Assembly: GCA_030490835.1 (NCBI GenBank)
Contig: CM059975.1
Coordinates: 32,334,133-32,398,132 of the forward strand
Direction: 5' to 3'
DNA: 64,000 nucleotides
DNA from: Annona cherimola
Taxonomy: Eukaryota; Streptophyta; Magnoliopsida; Magnoliales; Annonaceae
Part shown: positions 36,052 through 47,891 of the stretch, one piece after another
Layout of the letters: the number at the start of each line of letters is the position of its first letter
Numbering within the stretch: position 1 is the first letter of the stretch
The notes under the pieces: generated by a model
Databases searched by the model: none
What the model was told of the DNA's origin: nothing
Seen by the model: only the letters and a program-made list of their open reading frames with translations
Made by a program: the position numbers and the translations under genes

Positions 36052-36739
36052 GTAGTGAAATGACAACATCAAATAGGGGTTGTAGTGCCTTGTTGTTCGC
36101 ACCCTTGAATTGATGGTTGCTGCGGCAAAGATCTGAAAACATCTCCCTAAGATTTGCCATAATTTGAGAGGCAAATGACCATATATATAAATTCACCTAT
36201 AATAATCATAGATATCCACAACTAATTCATTAAATAGACATATAACAGTAGAAATAATTTAAATCACTTCATTTTCATCATTTATCTCTCATAATCTACA
36301 TATGGAAACAAGGTAATCAACTATGAAGAAAGTAAAATACATATTAACATGCCACAACTATGTCGATAAGGCCTCAACAGGCCATACATAGGAACCACAA
36401 CCCAATATACATACATATTTTTTGGCCCCCATCGAAAAGTGGGTTTATAATTGTAGCAACTTATAAGACCATTTATTGTAATTATTCGCACGTATTTATT
36501 TATTTATATGTTGAAAAATCCACATTGGAGATAGACTTCTAAAAAGTTAATATCGTTTAAGAATAAGGGTACAACAGGTTTTTAAAAATTAGGAAAATGG
36601 GAATAGTAAATTTTTTAAAAAGTAGATAGTGGAGTTGTATAAAAAATGTAAAAATAATTAGAATATCGAGACAATAGTATAAAAAATAAAATAATTAGAT
36701 ATAATTGATCATAATAAGTTATAATTTACATATGTAAAT
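36052..36739. other. intergenic DNA
   Basis: AT-rich; a 60-codon frame at 36360 has no family resemblance. Nothing else recognised. Confidence 0.4.
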
Positions 36740-37746
36740 ATAAAACAATACTTTGTACTTTACATATGCCTTTCGTTTTGTTAAGCTTTTCTCTTTATTC
36801 AAATTTTAAAAATAATAGTTTAGTTTTATATAGATAAAAAATAAATGAAACTGAAAATAATTGACACATATTTAAAAATTAAAATATTTTGTCACTTTTT
36901 ATTGTAAATTTTTTAGTATACGTAGACAAAGTTGTAAATTTTAATTTATGGATACATTTTAAATTTAGTCTATAAATATAATTTAATTAAATGGATGATT
37001 ATTATGTAATTTTTTTGAAAATTTTTGAATTCATTTATAATTTTAGAAAGTTAGGTTGAGAAGTGAGTTTATACTTGGATTGGGTTAGGATGTTCTAGGT
37101 AGGGTTGGGTTGGCAAAAAGTTTTAACAATTTGGTTAGGTTGAGGTTGAGATAAAATGGATTGGAGTTGTGTTGCCAACTCAACCCACTTGCACCCATGG
37201 TGAGGGATTTGTGGTATTCAACCCCACCTATGCAACTGTACAACGTCATATTAGCAAGTTAGAAACTCATGCATGCAAATATACCAAGCTATACAATATT
37301 TTTATTAAAAAGAAACTAAAACTTAAAAAGTTATAGAAACAAGAATATGTATATAGATATAAAAAATAATTTCTACTTTGCATATGCCCTTTATTTTGCT
37401 ACAATTTTCTTTTTATTAAAATTTAAAAATAATATTCTAATTTTATATATGTAAAAAATGAAAATACTAGTTGAAAATAAAAATAATGGCCATGCCATTT
37501 AAAAAGTAAAATCTTTTCTATTTCATTGAAAATATTTTTAGTATATGTAAGCAAAATTAGAAATATAATATATAAATATATTTTAGATTTAATATATAAA
37601 TATATTTTAAATTTAATTTATAGATATAATATAATTAATTTAAATAACAATTCCAATAAGATTTTTGTTGAAATTTTTTTGAATTTATTTGTAATTGTGG
37701 CAGATTGGGTTGAGATAAAATGGGTTGGGTTGGGTTGGCACCCCTA
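36740..37746. repeat. two diverged tandem copies of a hAT-like element right half
   Basis: The segments 36740-37199 and 37340-37746 share ordered blocks: CATATGCC, TT.TTTTGTTA, TTTAAAAATAAT, TTTAGTATA.GTA, TAAATATAAT.TAATTAA, TTTTTGAATT.ATTT.TAATT, then GGTTGGGTTGG runs. They end in TTGCACCCATGG and GGCACCCCTAG. The CACCCCTA end matches the ends of the hAT-type elements at 3687 and 44490. No left ends or 8-bp duplications were located. Confidence 0.5.
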
Positions 37747-39480
37747 GTCCATTCCATTCAAATACTCATTTCTACATATTGCAAACATGTGCAACAACTT
37801 ATATAGCATTAAGGTCTAACACATCTATTTATATATCATTTCCACATATTTAGCATCACTTAGGCATTTATGAACGCGTCATGGGCATTATATGGGAATC
37901 ATACCAAAATCATACAAAATTTATGAAATTTCACCCAATACATCATAATTTTATGCAAAATCACTTCTAAAAATATCCAATCCATCATTTACATAATTCT
38001 CCACAAAAATTCCCCAATTCCAGTAACCTTACATTGTCTACACAAGATACCAAGTCATCGAATTTCATCTAAATCATTCAACAATGGTCAGTGCTTGTAG
38101 ACAAGCATTGAAACTTGTGATTTACAATTTATTTCAAAAGAAATTAACCTACTTACCTCAAATTCATTTTTTCACAAATTTCTTCAAAATCTCCAATGCT
38201 CCAAGCCTTTTCGTGCTCCATCAAGCTCCCTTAATACAAGACGACGTGAATCCAAACACTTTTAGGAGGGTTTTTATAGGATCATGAGAAAAGAAAAAAA
38301 GGAAATAAATGAAATTTTTTGGTGTAGGGTTGGATCCTCCCTATTTGAAATAGTTATTCCATAGCCGAAGCCATGTGATTCTGAAAATCACATTATTTGG
38401 GCTAATGGTTCAATAAATTTGCTTAAAATTTTCTCTATACAACTCTGATTAAGATAATTTTTTTTTGGATTTTTAACTTCAAATACTATTTTTCTAAAAA
38501 ATTTCAGCTCAAAATCCCATCATTAAAAATTTGATATGCATTTTACCACACAGCTTAACCAAAAATTCCATTAATTCACAACACATGTCACTATACCATA
38601 CAAAAATGTTCCCAAATACCAATCCAATCATTCTCACACATCTCTTATCAGCATAACATTACATTTATGTTATTTGATTGATCAAAACATGTCTTACACA
38701 AATTTCGACATGTCAACTCAACTTTTTAATTATTTTACCTTCATAATGGGTCTCGTTGGCCCAAATTACATAATCACATCTAATTACCTTCAAAATTAGT
38801 TCTCACATATTACAAATACATCTAGCATTTCATTCATACTAGAAACAATCATGTTCCTTATTATTTCTAAAATTTAACCGTTAAGTTAATTACTAACTGA
38901 ATTTTCATTATTAGCCCTAAATGATGCTATTCTCAAAATTATGATCTCAAAATCATTTTCAAACTTCATGGGAACATTTCAATTATGATAAGCATCATTC
39001 TCATGTAAATTACGGCTCTTATCAATGATCTTTGATCATTTTTACTATCTTCATTCTTTTAAGCTTATCTATATAACTAAGCCTATTTTTGTCATTCTAT
39101 TAAATCTATCATTCTAACCTTACCTATAACAATATATATCAATTCCAAATATGCTAAGAAACTCACTCATTTCTAGACACATTTTAGATTGAATCACCTC
39201 CATATAATGTCTCATCTTAAGCATCTACACATAAGAGTCAAATATTAAACATTTACAATTTAATCAAATTAAGGGTTCCTACAAGTCCAAAATCACCTAA
39301 AAATACGTGATAATCCATCTCGGGCTTCTATTAAGCCATTTATCAAAGTTCACCATTCTAGTTCTCGCTAGCTAAATTTTGCATATTTCCTACGACTCAC
39401 ACAATCTTTAACATATTCAATCCTTGATTTCAAGAATCCTATTATCTTTTGGCCCCTGAAGCTACATTATATGCATCATC
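37747..39480 (-). mobile_element. possible long-LTR-like segment in reverse orientation
   Basis: On the minus strand a TATAAAAACC box (near 38275) is followed by a leader ending in GAGGTAAGTAGG (near 38150), the same promoter-leader-donor layout as LTR copy F. Composition is also similar. Ends and target duplications could not be fixed, so the class is uncertain. No coding frame of note. Confidence 0.3.
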
Positions 39481-39927
39481 ATCTATTTACATAGTTGTCA
39501 ATGCTTAGGACATTACGGTGGTCTTAAATTTATCTTCATTATGTGGAGTAGGATTGAATAAAAATAGAACATCATCTAAAGAATCTAGATGGAGCTCTAC
39601 TTCTTTGACTATTTTTACTCTAGAAGCACCTGCTTAGTTGACTCGTAAGATTAAGCAAAATTCAATAATAAAGAATAAGCATATTCATTTTATAGTTCAC
39701 ATGCAAGATGTTGTGGTTTTAGTAAGAAAGTGATGTTAAAAGATCAAAAAATTGAATAAATATTCTAGTGCATTTTGAAGTACTCTAAATAAGGACTCGG
39801 ATAAAATGTTCAAAATGTTGCAAGAAAATGCAAACAAAGAGACATTACTAAATGTAAATACATTGCATCACTCATTGTCAAGCATTTAATAAGTTCTTCG
39901 ATGCGAAGGATTATAGGCTTTAAGAAA
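39481..39927. other. intergenic DNA
   Basis: AT-rich, no gene recognised. It may be the decayed 5' part of the FAR1-like pseudogene that follows solo LTR copy C, but no motif was read. Confidence 0.3.
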
Positions 39928-40069
39928 GAACATGTTGGAAACAATGTTCAAAACAAAACAAATTGACCAAAGTATAAGTTTTGATGATTAAACAAAGACT
40001 AATTTGAGTATATAAAGTGTACTAATGAGTTTGCCAAGTGTTTAAGGAAAGCAAAGAAGTCAATTCGAT

Positions 40070-40835
40070 TACCAAGTCGACTTGGACTTCGACTTGGGGT
40101 GAAGTCGATACCTAAGTCGACTTCACAAGCGACTTCAAACGTCAAAAAGTGTCCAGAGTTGAAAATGTGGAAATAGACATGGCGAAGTCGCAGGCCAAGT
40201 CGACTCCACGTGCGACTTGGGAAGCCAAGTCTCAGACGAAGTTGACTCCAGCATCGACTTCAAACGTCAAAAAGTGTCCAGAGTTGAAAATGTGGAAACA
40301 GACATGGCGAAGTCGCAGGCGAAGTCGACTCCAGGTGCGACTTGGGCGAAGTCGCAGACAAGGTCGACTCCAACTTCGACTCGAGGAGTTCAGACTTGAA
40401 GATTGAAGTTTCAAGCTTATTCCAAGGATCCATTCAGACTTTATCAAATCCAAAATAAGATGCAAAGTCCATTCTCAAAAAGCAACTGAAGTTTCTTGAA
40501 GATCAAAGCTAAGATTCATGTTCAAAGTTCAAATCAAGTCTATCAAGTCCAAAGCTAATCTTCAAGCTTATTCCAAATGAAGCAATACCCAAGTCATGAA
40601 GACCAATTTACAAGGTTCAAGCCAATTCAAGAAGATCAAGGCATTTTTGCAAAAGACCACGCCAAGTCGCAACCTAAGTCGACTCCAGGATCGACTTGAG
40701 TTGAAGTCTGAAAGCCAAGTCGACCCAAGACTCGGACTTGGAAATCTGAAGAACTGGAGTCGCAAACGAGGTCGACTCCAGGTGCGATTGGAAGCCAAGT
40801 CGCAGGCCAAGTCGACTCCATCTTCGACTTGGAAA
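40070..40835 (+). repeat. GTCGAC/GCGACTT palindromic module array in U3 of copy C
   Basis: GTCGAC occurs at 40076, 40116, 40199, 40324, 40363, 40678, 40719, 40771 and 40811. A 90-bp direct duplication is visible: the stretch from GTGTCCAGAGTTGAAAATG at about 40149 recurs at about 40274. Because each module has both AAGTCG and CGACTT, single strands could fold into many alternative hairpins. Confidence 0.8.
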
Positions 40836-40914
40836 ATAACGTTCAAATTTTCGAACGTTGGAGTTCATTTATTGCGCGCCAACCACCTCTACAACGTTCA
40901 AATCCTTCTCTTTC

Positions 40915-40921
40915 TATATAA
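40915..40921 (+). promoter_or_regulatory. LTR TATA box (copy C)
   Basis: TATATAA in the context TTTCTATATAAGGACC, directly after the U3 modules. The equivalent site in copy D is TATAAAA. Confidence 0.6.
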
Positions 40922-41689
40922 GGACCCTCAAATGAACGTGAATATACACAAGAACATTACAAGACACTACTATATACTCTACAAGGTCCAAAGAGAGAAA
41001 AGAAGTGCTAGAGAGGAATCCTATTTGCTTTTCTCCATTTTTGAGTGGTCCATATACATTCTAAGGAAGAAGAGAGCTTCAGGTTGCAAGCCGCTTCATC
41101 AAGAATCATCCAAGCTGCTTCTAAATTCTTCCTCGAGCTCAAACTTGTCTACACATCATTGTAAAGTGTAGCTTTTCTTTTTCAAAGTCTTGTTGTATAA
41201 ATCTTGATTTAGCTTGAGTAACTAAGATCAAGTGTATGCAAAGTAGGGTGTGATTGGAGTGAGACTCATCACCTACTTGTGTAAGTGTTTGTTTATGCCC
41301 CCTAGAGCTGGAATCTAGAAGAGAGCGGTGACTCTAAGTGTATTCGAGGAATACATAGTGGAACCCAAGTCACAACGGAGTGTGAGCTTGGAAGAGTGGA
41401 GTAGGGAAGGTTTGCCCGAACCACTATAAATCTTGTGTTCTATTTATTGTTACTGCTTTATCTTATTTGCTCTTCATTTGCTTTCAAAGGGGATTAAATT
41501 TTCAAAGGGTTAAGAGTTTTTGATTTACGAAAGAAGATTTTTTAAAGAACCCAATTCACCCCTCCCCTCTTGGGTTTAGCCATCAACTCGGGACCAACAG
41601 AACACTCCATCGGTTTGATACTCTCGTTAAGTCTCGTGGTCTTCAATCTTATCACAATGTGCCAAACTTGCAATTGGGTATAGTTGAAG

Positions 41690-43700
41690 GGCCCATAAGT
41701 TTCATTATCGATGTGTTAAGATCATTACAGTTCATGGTAGAAGACATGGGGGACGTGATTAGTTAGGTTTACTGAGTTTGACCTTCATAATGCCTTAATA
41801 ACTAGATGGATGTCAAAATAGGGAGGGACTGCAACAACATCACTAAAGTACTTTGAAAATCAATTCAATAGTAAGTTATATTATTTTTATGAAATTCATA
41901 TTGACGAGTATTGTCGGTTGATGTCATATTTGTAGGCTGATGGAGAATCTAAAAAGGATTACTAAGTCTTCAATGATGTCATTTGCTTTGACACCACTTA
42001 TCATACTAATAAATATGATATTCTTTTTGGACCTTTTGTGGAGAAAAATTATTATAAGTAATCATTATTACTTGAAGCTGGTCTACTATTGATGAGAGTG
42101 AAACGGAATTCACATGGTTGTTTTAGACATAGCTTAATGGCATGAGCAATATATCTCCAAAGGCCATTATCAAAGATCAAGATCTAGCTATTACAACAAC
42201 CATTTCCATGATTTTTCTAATTGCAAAACATATTTTTTGTTCATGACAAACATAAAATTTTTTTGAGAACCTGCAATCAGCCAACCAAAGGTATTCACAA
42301 TTCAAAGATAAATTATTCAAGTTAATTCAGAATATAAAAAATGGAGAAGAGTTTGAATTTGGTTGTAAAAAAGTAATGAATGATTATGAGTTGATAAACC
42401 ATGCATAGTTACAATAAATTTACAACATCTAGAAGAAGTGGATACCAACTCACACAATGAGTGTTTTCTTGGCAAAGATGAGCACTATTAAATGATTAAG
42501 AGTATAAATACTTCTTTAACCAAGTCATCAGACCAACCGTAAAGTTGCTTGAGTTTGTAGAAGCTTATGAGTATATTGTCATGAAGAGAAAATGAGAAAG
42601 ATGCAAAATTGTCTTCTACCATGAACTATAACGATCTTGACACATCTTAAATATATATAACTATCCTACTTTTCAATCATTTTTACACAACTACACATAC
42701 AACTAATCTATTTATTTTAATTTTATTCTCTTTACTCATCATCATTACCCTTATTATATTACATTATTTTTCTCATTTCAAAAATTTTTTAGTAAAATTT
42801 TTACACCAAAAATTTTTTTATCCAAAAGTTTTATCATTTTCCAACAACACTTTAAATATATGCTCAAGGGATGAATTACCAAATTATATACTAGAGAAGT
42901 ATTTTTTGATTTTTAGGCAAAAGTGGAGATTCATAATATATCAAGCCAAAGGATGAGGTTATAAATAAAGGTCATATTATTTATAAAGTATAAAAAATAA
43001 AAAGTTCCAACTATATGAGATTGGTTACTTGGTATGAAGATAAGCAATTAGCAACATGTTCGTATTGTTTATTTGATTGTTGTGTGATTGTTTGTCGATA
43101 TATATTATTCATATTTTATTATTGTGATATTATATCTATGCTAGAGTGTTACTTGCTTAATCTTTGGTCACATTATCCAAAAGAGAATAGTTGAGTTTCA
43201 ATTTTTAGAGAAAATTATGATGCTATTGATGAACATTATGCTCCCAAAAATAAATTTCATCCTTAATGAATTGACACTAAGTTGGAAAAATTCAATATGC
43301 AAACATAGCTTTGAACATCATAGTAACAACTAAGTGTTAAAAAAAGTAATCATAAATGCTAGTAGGCTGTTAGAATGAGTAATGATTAAGATTATCATAT
43401 GTAGGAGATCAAATAACATCAAAAGATAGCAATCAAGTTGCTAAGGGTAATTCTGCACAAATCAGAGTATTGAAAGGGAGGTAGAAAAATACAAGTGCTG
43501 CGGAGAACAGTAGATAATGGATCAAGTGTCCTAGCTCATGTTATGCAGCTTCTAAATATCCATTAAACAAAAGGATGATCAAAGCACCATTTAAAATCAT
43601 CCCTTGAGAAGGCCACCGAATAAATTATACGGTTATGTCATAGATGTAAGAAGGTCATCTTTGGTCATGATAGAATAATCTATCCAAAATTGCCTATAAA
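41690..43700 (+). pseudogene. FAR1-related (FRS) / MULE-transposase pseudogene
   Basis: Translation in two plus-strand frames gives the middle of a FAR1/FHY3-family protein. The order is FTEFDLHNALITRWMSK (41768 on), SLKYFENQFNSKLYYFYEI, FNDVICFDTTYHTNKYDIL ending FGPF, then after a frameshift KAIIKDQDLAI (42160 on), EFEFGCKKVMNDYELINHA, and KKWIPTHTMSVFLAKMS (42433 on). These correspond to the MULE transposase domain of FRS proteins. A faint SWIM-like region near 43060 and a possible zinc-knuckle remnant CHRCKK...GHDR near 43640 may be the C-terminus. Stops occur at about 41818, 41932, 41973 and many later sites. A MITE (42651-42851) interrupts it. FRS proteins are transcription factors derived from Mutator-like transposases. 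This copy cannot be functional. Solo LTR copy C lies immediately upstream. Confidence 0.8.
42651..42851. mobile_element. Harbinger-like MITE, copy M5 (truncated, reverse)
   Basis: The interior matches copy M4 (AACTATCCTACTTTTCAATC, then ACACAACTACACATACAACT). The right end CCAACAACACTTTAA is decayed, and the left terminal repeat is missing. TTAAATATAT is found on both sides (42647-42656 and 42852-42861). It lies inside the FRS pseudogene. Confidence 0.65.
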
Positions 43701-44481
43701 AGATGAGATCAATATAATCCTATAAACATGAAATGTATTAACCAACTAATTTCCATTATACTTTGCATACGATATGTATTTATCTTTTTAGCACTTAACC
43801 TTCATTTTGCAGCTTCTCATTGCTTTTCGCATCAACAAATATATGTCTTGGGCTGTGATCTTTGTGTAAGGATGTTCCTCGAAAACAACTGGTGTATAGA
43901 AACTAAGAAACATAGTGCAGAAACTTCATGCCTACAGTTTTAACTATGGAAATGGCACCCTCTGAGTTCCAATCTTTGGATTTTTACAAATAGTAAAAGA
44001 GACCTTATTTCTAGATTCTTCAAATCCCATATCCATCTTCCCATTATAAAGGGTTACAAACACAAGTTTGATTGGTTTCTATCTATCCAACCTTCACATA
44101 TGTCAAACTATCTGCTCCCTAATTAGAGTGAAACGTCTTATTAGTGAAGGATAGATATTGTCTTCCACTGTAGTAAAATCTTCTAGCCAGTCGATCTTCA
44201 AACTTCAACTTGAAAGTCTCCTCATCCATAGCACATTGAAAATATAAAGGATGAATACTTATGATGGATGAGTTCTTTCTTAGTAATCTTCTATTTTCTT
44301 TTAACATTTTTAGTTTTTGCCTTTGTATCTTTTACATTGGTTGCTTCCCTGACCTCTTTTCTTTCCCTTTCTCCTTTATGGTTATCGGCTTGTTGCTTCC
44401 TTGGATTCTTTTCTTTTTCATTTCCCCTTGTGGCTACCATTTAGCTTTTGGCTTGAAAAAATAAATCTAAATATTAAAAAG
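43701..44481. other. intergenic DNA; no gene identified
   Basis: Short open frames at 43728 (71 codons) and 44261 (67 codons) are hydrophobic but not recognisable. The region may be flanking DNA of the FRS pseudogene. Confidence 0.35.
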
Positions 44482-44489
44482 ATGTTATA

Positions 44490-45055
44490 TAGGGGTGTTA
44501 ACAGATCGGGTTGGTCGGGTTAGAGCCTAATCCTAATCTTAACTCATTTAAAATATCTCAGCCCTAATCCGTTTATTAACCCATTTAAAAAACCTCAACC
44601 CTAACCCATTTACAATCCATTTAATAAACGGGTTAGTGGTTTGTTAACGAGTTGTATAGCAAATAATCTGAAAGCCTAGGGAGAGATGAGAGAGTATTTT
44701 TGGCGTAGGAGAAATGAAAATAGGGCAATAATGGGAAAATAGAATTAGGACAGCAGTGAAAAATTAAAAATTAGGTGATTGAAGGAAAACTTAGAAAGAA
44801 AAAATAACCAAGGAGTTTACATGTATAGGTATAAAACTTTAATGAGTTAAGCAAGTTAAATGGGTCGAACAGGTTATATGGGTTAAATGGGTTGCTAAAC
44901 GGGTTGACGAGTTATAAAATTTCAACCTTAATCCATTTATTTAATTAAATGGTTAAACAGGTTGATGGATCATAACCCATTTATTCAAAAATCTCAACCC
45001 AAACTCATTTATAAACGGATTGTACGAGCGGGTTCCATGACCATTAACATCCTTA
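44490..45055. mobile_element. non-autonomous hAT-type element (566 bp)
   Basis: The left end TAGGGGTGTTAACAG and the right end, on the other strand, TAAGGATGTTAATGG are inverted repeats. An exact 8-bp target duplication ATGTTATA flanks it (44482-44489 and 45056-45063). The interior has many GGGTT/AACCC runs such as AACGGGTT, like the element at 3687. No transposase. Confidence 0.85.
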
Positions 45056-45119
45056 ATGTTATATGATATGAATAGAATATGCATACTACATACTTACTAT
45101 GCCCTTTGTTGAAAGTGGT

Positions 45120-45830
45120 ATGCTATTTTTTGTATAGAGTTCTAAATGCTTATGATTAAAAATTTTAATGTAATGTATGAACATACTAAATATGATTTTT
45201 AGTATGGTGATTCATTTATAGCAACACCTCATTTTTAAACTAGCAAAAATTGTAGATTCTTATCAAAAAGAAAGTTTACCCTCACACTAATTGCACAACA
45301 ATAGTTTATCAAAGTTTAAGTAGGATTCATTCTAGCAAGTTTATAGAGATTTCAATTTTATCAACATGCTAAATGTAGCATTTAACATGCTCATTTTAGT
45401 GTCATAGATTATTAAAAGGTATGTTCTCGAGTTTGCAGCTGATATTAGTAGGAGAAATGAGGTATACGACATACTAAGTTAAGTAGCATTCTATCTACTT
45501 AGTTTTTGAGCGGTTAATGATAAAGAATATCATGTTAAATATGTGATTGAAATCTGCATACTAAATGTAGCATTTAGCATGCTGATCTCAATGGCATGGA
45601 CTCCTAAAAGGTGTGCTCCTAAGTTTGCGACGATATTAGCATGAGAAATGAGGAATACAATATGCTAAGTTAAGTAACATTTAATCATTGAATTTTTTAG
45701 TAGTTAATAATAAAGAATAGCATGTTAAATATGTAACTAAAATTAGCATACTAAAGGTGACATTCAATAGGCTGATTTTAGTGGCATTGACTCATTTAAT
45801 TTTCTAGTGTAAAAGTTCTTTTTTGTCTCC
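45120..45830 (-). repeat. array 4: ~185-190-bp units, inverted relative to array 3
   Basis: Reverse complement of the units at 32.0 and 35.4 kb. The marker TAGCATTTARCATGCT falls near 45375 and 45565, and a degenerate one near 45750. Between markers, GAGAAATGAGG and ACATACTAAGTTAAGTAGCAT recur. Confidence 0.65.
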
Positions 45831-47888
45831 CATTTTGCATGGTGTACACATATAATTGGCCTAAGGAATGCTTAGAATGCTAACTGTTTTGCATAGATTA
45901 TGCAATCTTACTTGTGTCCTCCCTTTTTTCACTTGCATTCTTATTCTTGAATATTTGATAATTGATAGTTTTTCAAGTAGACATGTCAGGGACTAGAAGT
46001 GTATTGTTGAATCCTACTGATGGATGGCTAATCATATTTACAACAAGCATTTAGTTTTTCTCCTTGTGAATGAAATTGTATTTTAGTGTAGTTTTTCTCC
46101 TTGTGAATGAAATTGTATTTTAGTGTTGTTTTTTCTCCTTGAGAATGAAATTTTATTTATTTACTATTTCCCATATATTCTAATAATTACTTTGTGATGA
46201 AATTTTATTCGAAATGCTAGCTTTTGTAATTTGCAATGTTGGAGCATTGCAAATCAAGAGTTCATGCCAGTGTGTCAATTACTTTTTGTTATTTAACATT
46301 TTCATAAGAAAAATCATAAATTTGAGCAACAAAATTTATATAATTTAACTTTTATGCTATCTACCCAAACATCTAAGGAGGAGAGTGGATATTTTTTTGA
46401 AAGTTTGTTGGGTGCTTAATTTGTCAATCATAATTGATACTTTATTGCCTTAAGGGGTATTCCGTGTCTACTTCTAGTGATATGTAAAAAATCTTCCCAC
46501 TCGAAAGTTGTATTTTACTCTTGTTCATTCTTTCACTTTTAAATATCACTTAACTAAAGTAACCTCTTACCATAAATTTGTGCTGGTTACACTTTCATTT
46601 ATTGTCAACTTGTTTCTAGTAGAGAATTATAGAGAAATGAACTAAGAAACATGCTTTATCATATATTGGCCTATGTTGAATTTGGTAAATTGTTGGTTTT
46701 GACCTGTAGGACTTGAAATTTGACTAGAGTTGGAACAAAATAGTTTTGAAGAATTCCATCTTAACGTAAAATTAGATATTTTTCTAAACGACATTCTCTT
46801 TTTTCTCAATAGACCCCATCAAGTTCGTGCTCTAGAAACAATAATACAAAAAACTATGATAAAAATAGAAGTTAATCAAAATTTTCATTAAATTAACAAG
46901 AGTAGTCTTATTGTTGGAACATGTCCAGTAATTCACTTTGTGATTTTTTTTTCAACCTAATTATGTTCAAATCATGTCATAAGAATATTTACAATGTTGA
47001 TCTAAGTAACATCACTAGAAAAAAGTCTATCTTGAAATATTTTCCCAAAATTAGTTCATAGAGTTTATTATGATCTTATCCCTTGTCATTTTTATTTTTG
47101 TCACTTGGCAAGGTTGTAACCATTCAAATTCAAAATTCAAGGAAAATATAGAAAAAAAGTATCTACATATCATGAGGCATTTGGAGCCTATATCAAATGG
47201 GAGCTACAATATGAGGATAAACATTTTCTTCCCTTTTATGACTTAAAAATACTAAGGTCAAAATAGAAGTCTAACTTTTCTTATATTTCATTAGTATGTC
47301 CAGCATATGATCTTAGTTGTAGACTCTAGATATTTGTTTCTATTGTTATTTGGGATGTTTCATGTTATTTTGTTTTTATTTATGTTTTTCTTCTTCTTCA
47401 AAGAAAAAGGAAACAAAAAAATTTATAAATTTGTTTGCTAGTAAAGATACAAGTCATAATTATAGTTACCTAATGATCAGCCTAACCAAATTCATTTAAG
47501 TAATTGGGGGAAAAGCTAGTCATCTCATTGCAGACTAAACAAAAATTGGAAGAAAAGCAAGAGAAAGTTCTAGCTCTCTTATAATTCATGGCACAAAAAT
47601 GGACCATTGAGTAAATAAAGCAAACACAAAATGGAGGTTAGATTTTATACTCTACTTCTCTTTCTTTCTTTCTCTGTCTCGCTCCTTCTTTCTCCTTACC
47701 TTCATTGGTTTCTGTTCTTCTTCTCAATCTCATTTGTAGTTGTTGTTGGTGGATGAGGGATTGGAACTTGAAATGAAGAGGAGCAGTGGGGGACAACAAG
47801 GAAGAAAGGGATAGATGAGAGGGAGAGGACCTTGCTAATGTGGAGAGGAGGAAGAACATAACAGCGTAGGGATGATTTCTAAATATAT
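45831..47888. other. intergenic DNA; no gene identified
   Basis: AT-rich, with a short minisatellite at 46049-46160 and a pyrimidine-rich stretch at 47640-47700. No protein family recognised; the 73-codon minus-strand frame at 47638 is low-complexity. Confidence 0.4.
46049..46160. repeat. minisatellite, 38-bp unit, three copies
   Basis: Three head-to-tail units contain TTTTTCTCCTTGTGAATGAA followed by ATTGTATTTTAGTG. The third differs by GAGAATG and a T-rich end. Confidence 0.8.
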
Positions 47889-47891
47889 TAT

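Larger units (their letters stand above)
39933..41599 (+). mobile_element. solo LTR, GTCGAC-module family, copy C (1667 bp, reference copy)
   Basis: Starts TGTTGGAAACAATG and ends TCGGGACCAACA, with a perfect 5-bp duplication GAACA (39928-39932 and 41600-41604). U3 (to about 40940) holds nine GTCGAC hexamers in about 750 bp, embedded in alternating modules AAGTCGACTCCA and TGCGACTTGG. A conserved AACGTT..CATTTATTGCG segment and TATATAA at 40915-40921 follow. Downstream blocks shared with A, B and D are GAATCTAGAAGAGAGCGG, TGGAACCCAAGTCACAACG, AGTAGGGAAGGTT and TTCACCCCTCCCCTCTTGGG. No primer site, polypurine tract or polyprotein flanks it. Lineage unassigned. Confidence 0.85.

Noticed and set aside
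40596..41171. 191-codon open frame on the plus strand
   Set aside because: Lies across the U3, TATA box and leader of solo LTR copy C; not conserved in copy D and built from the GTCGAC modules.
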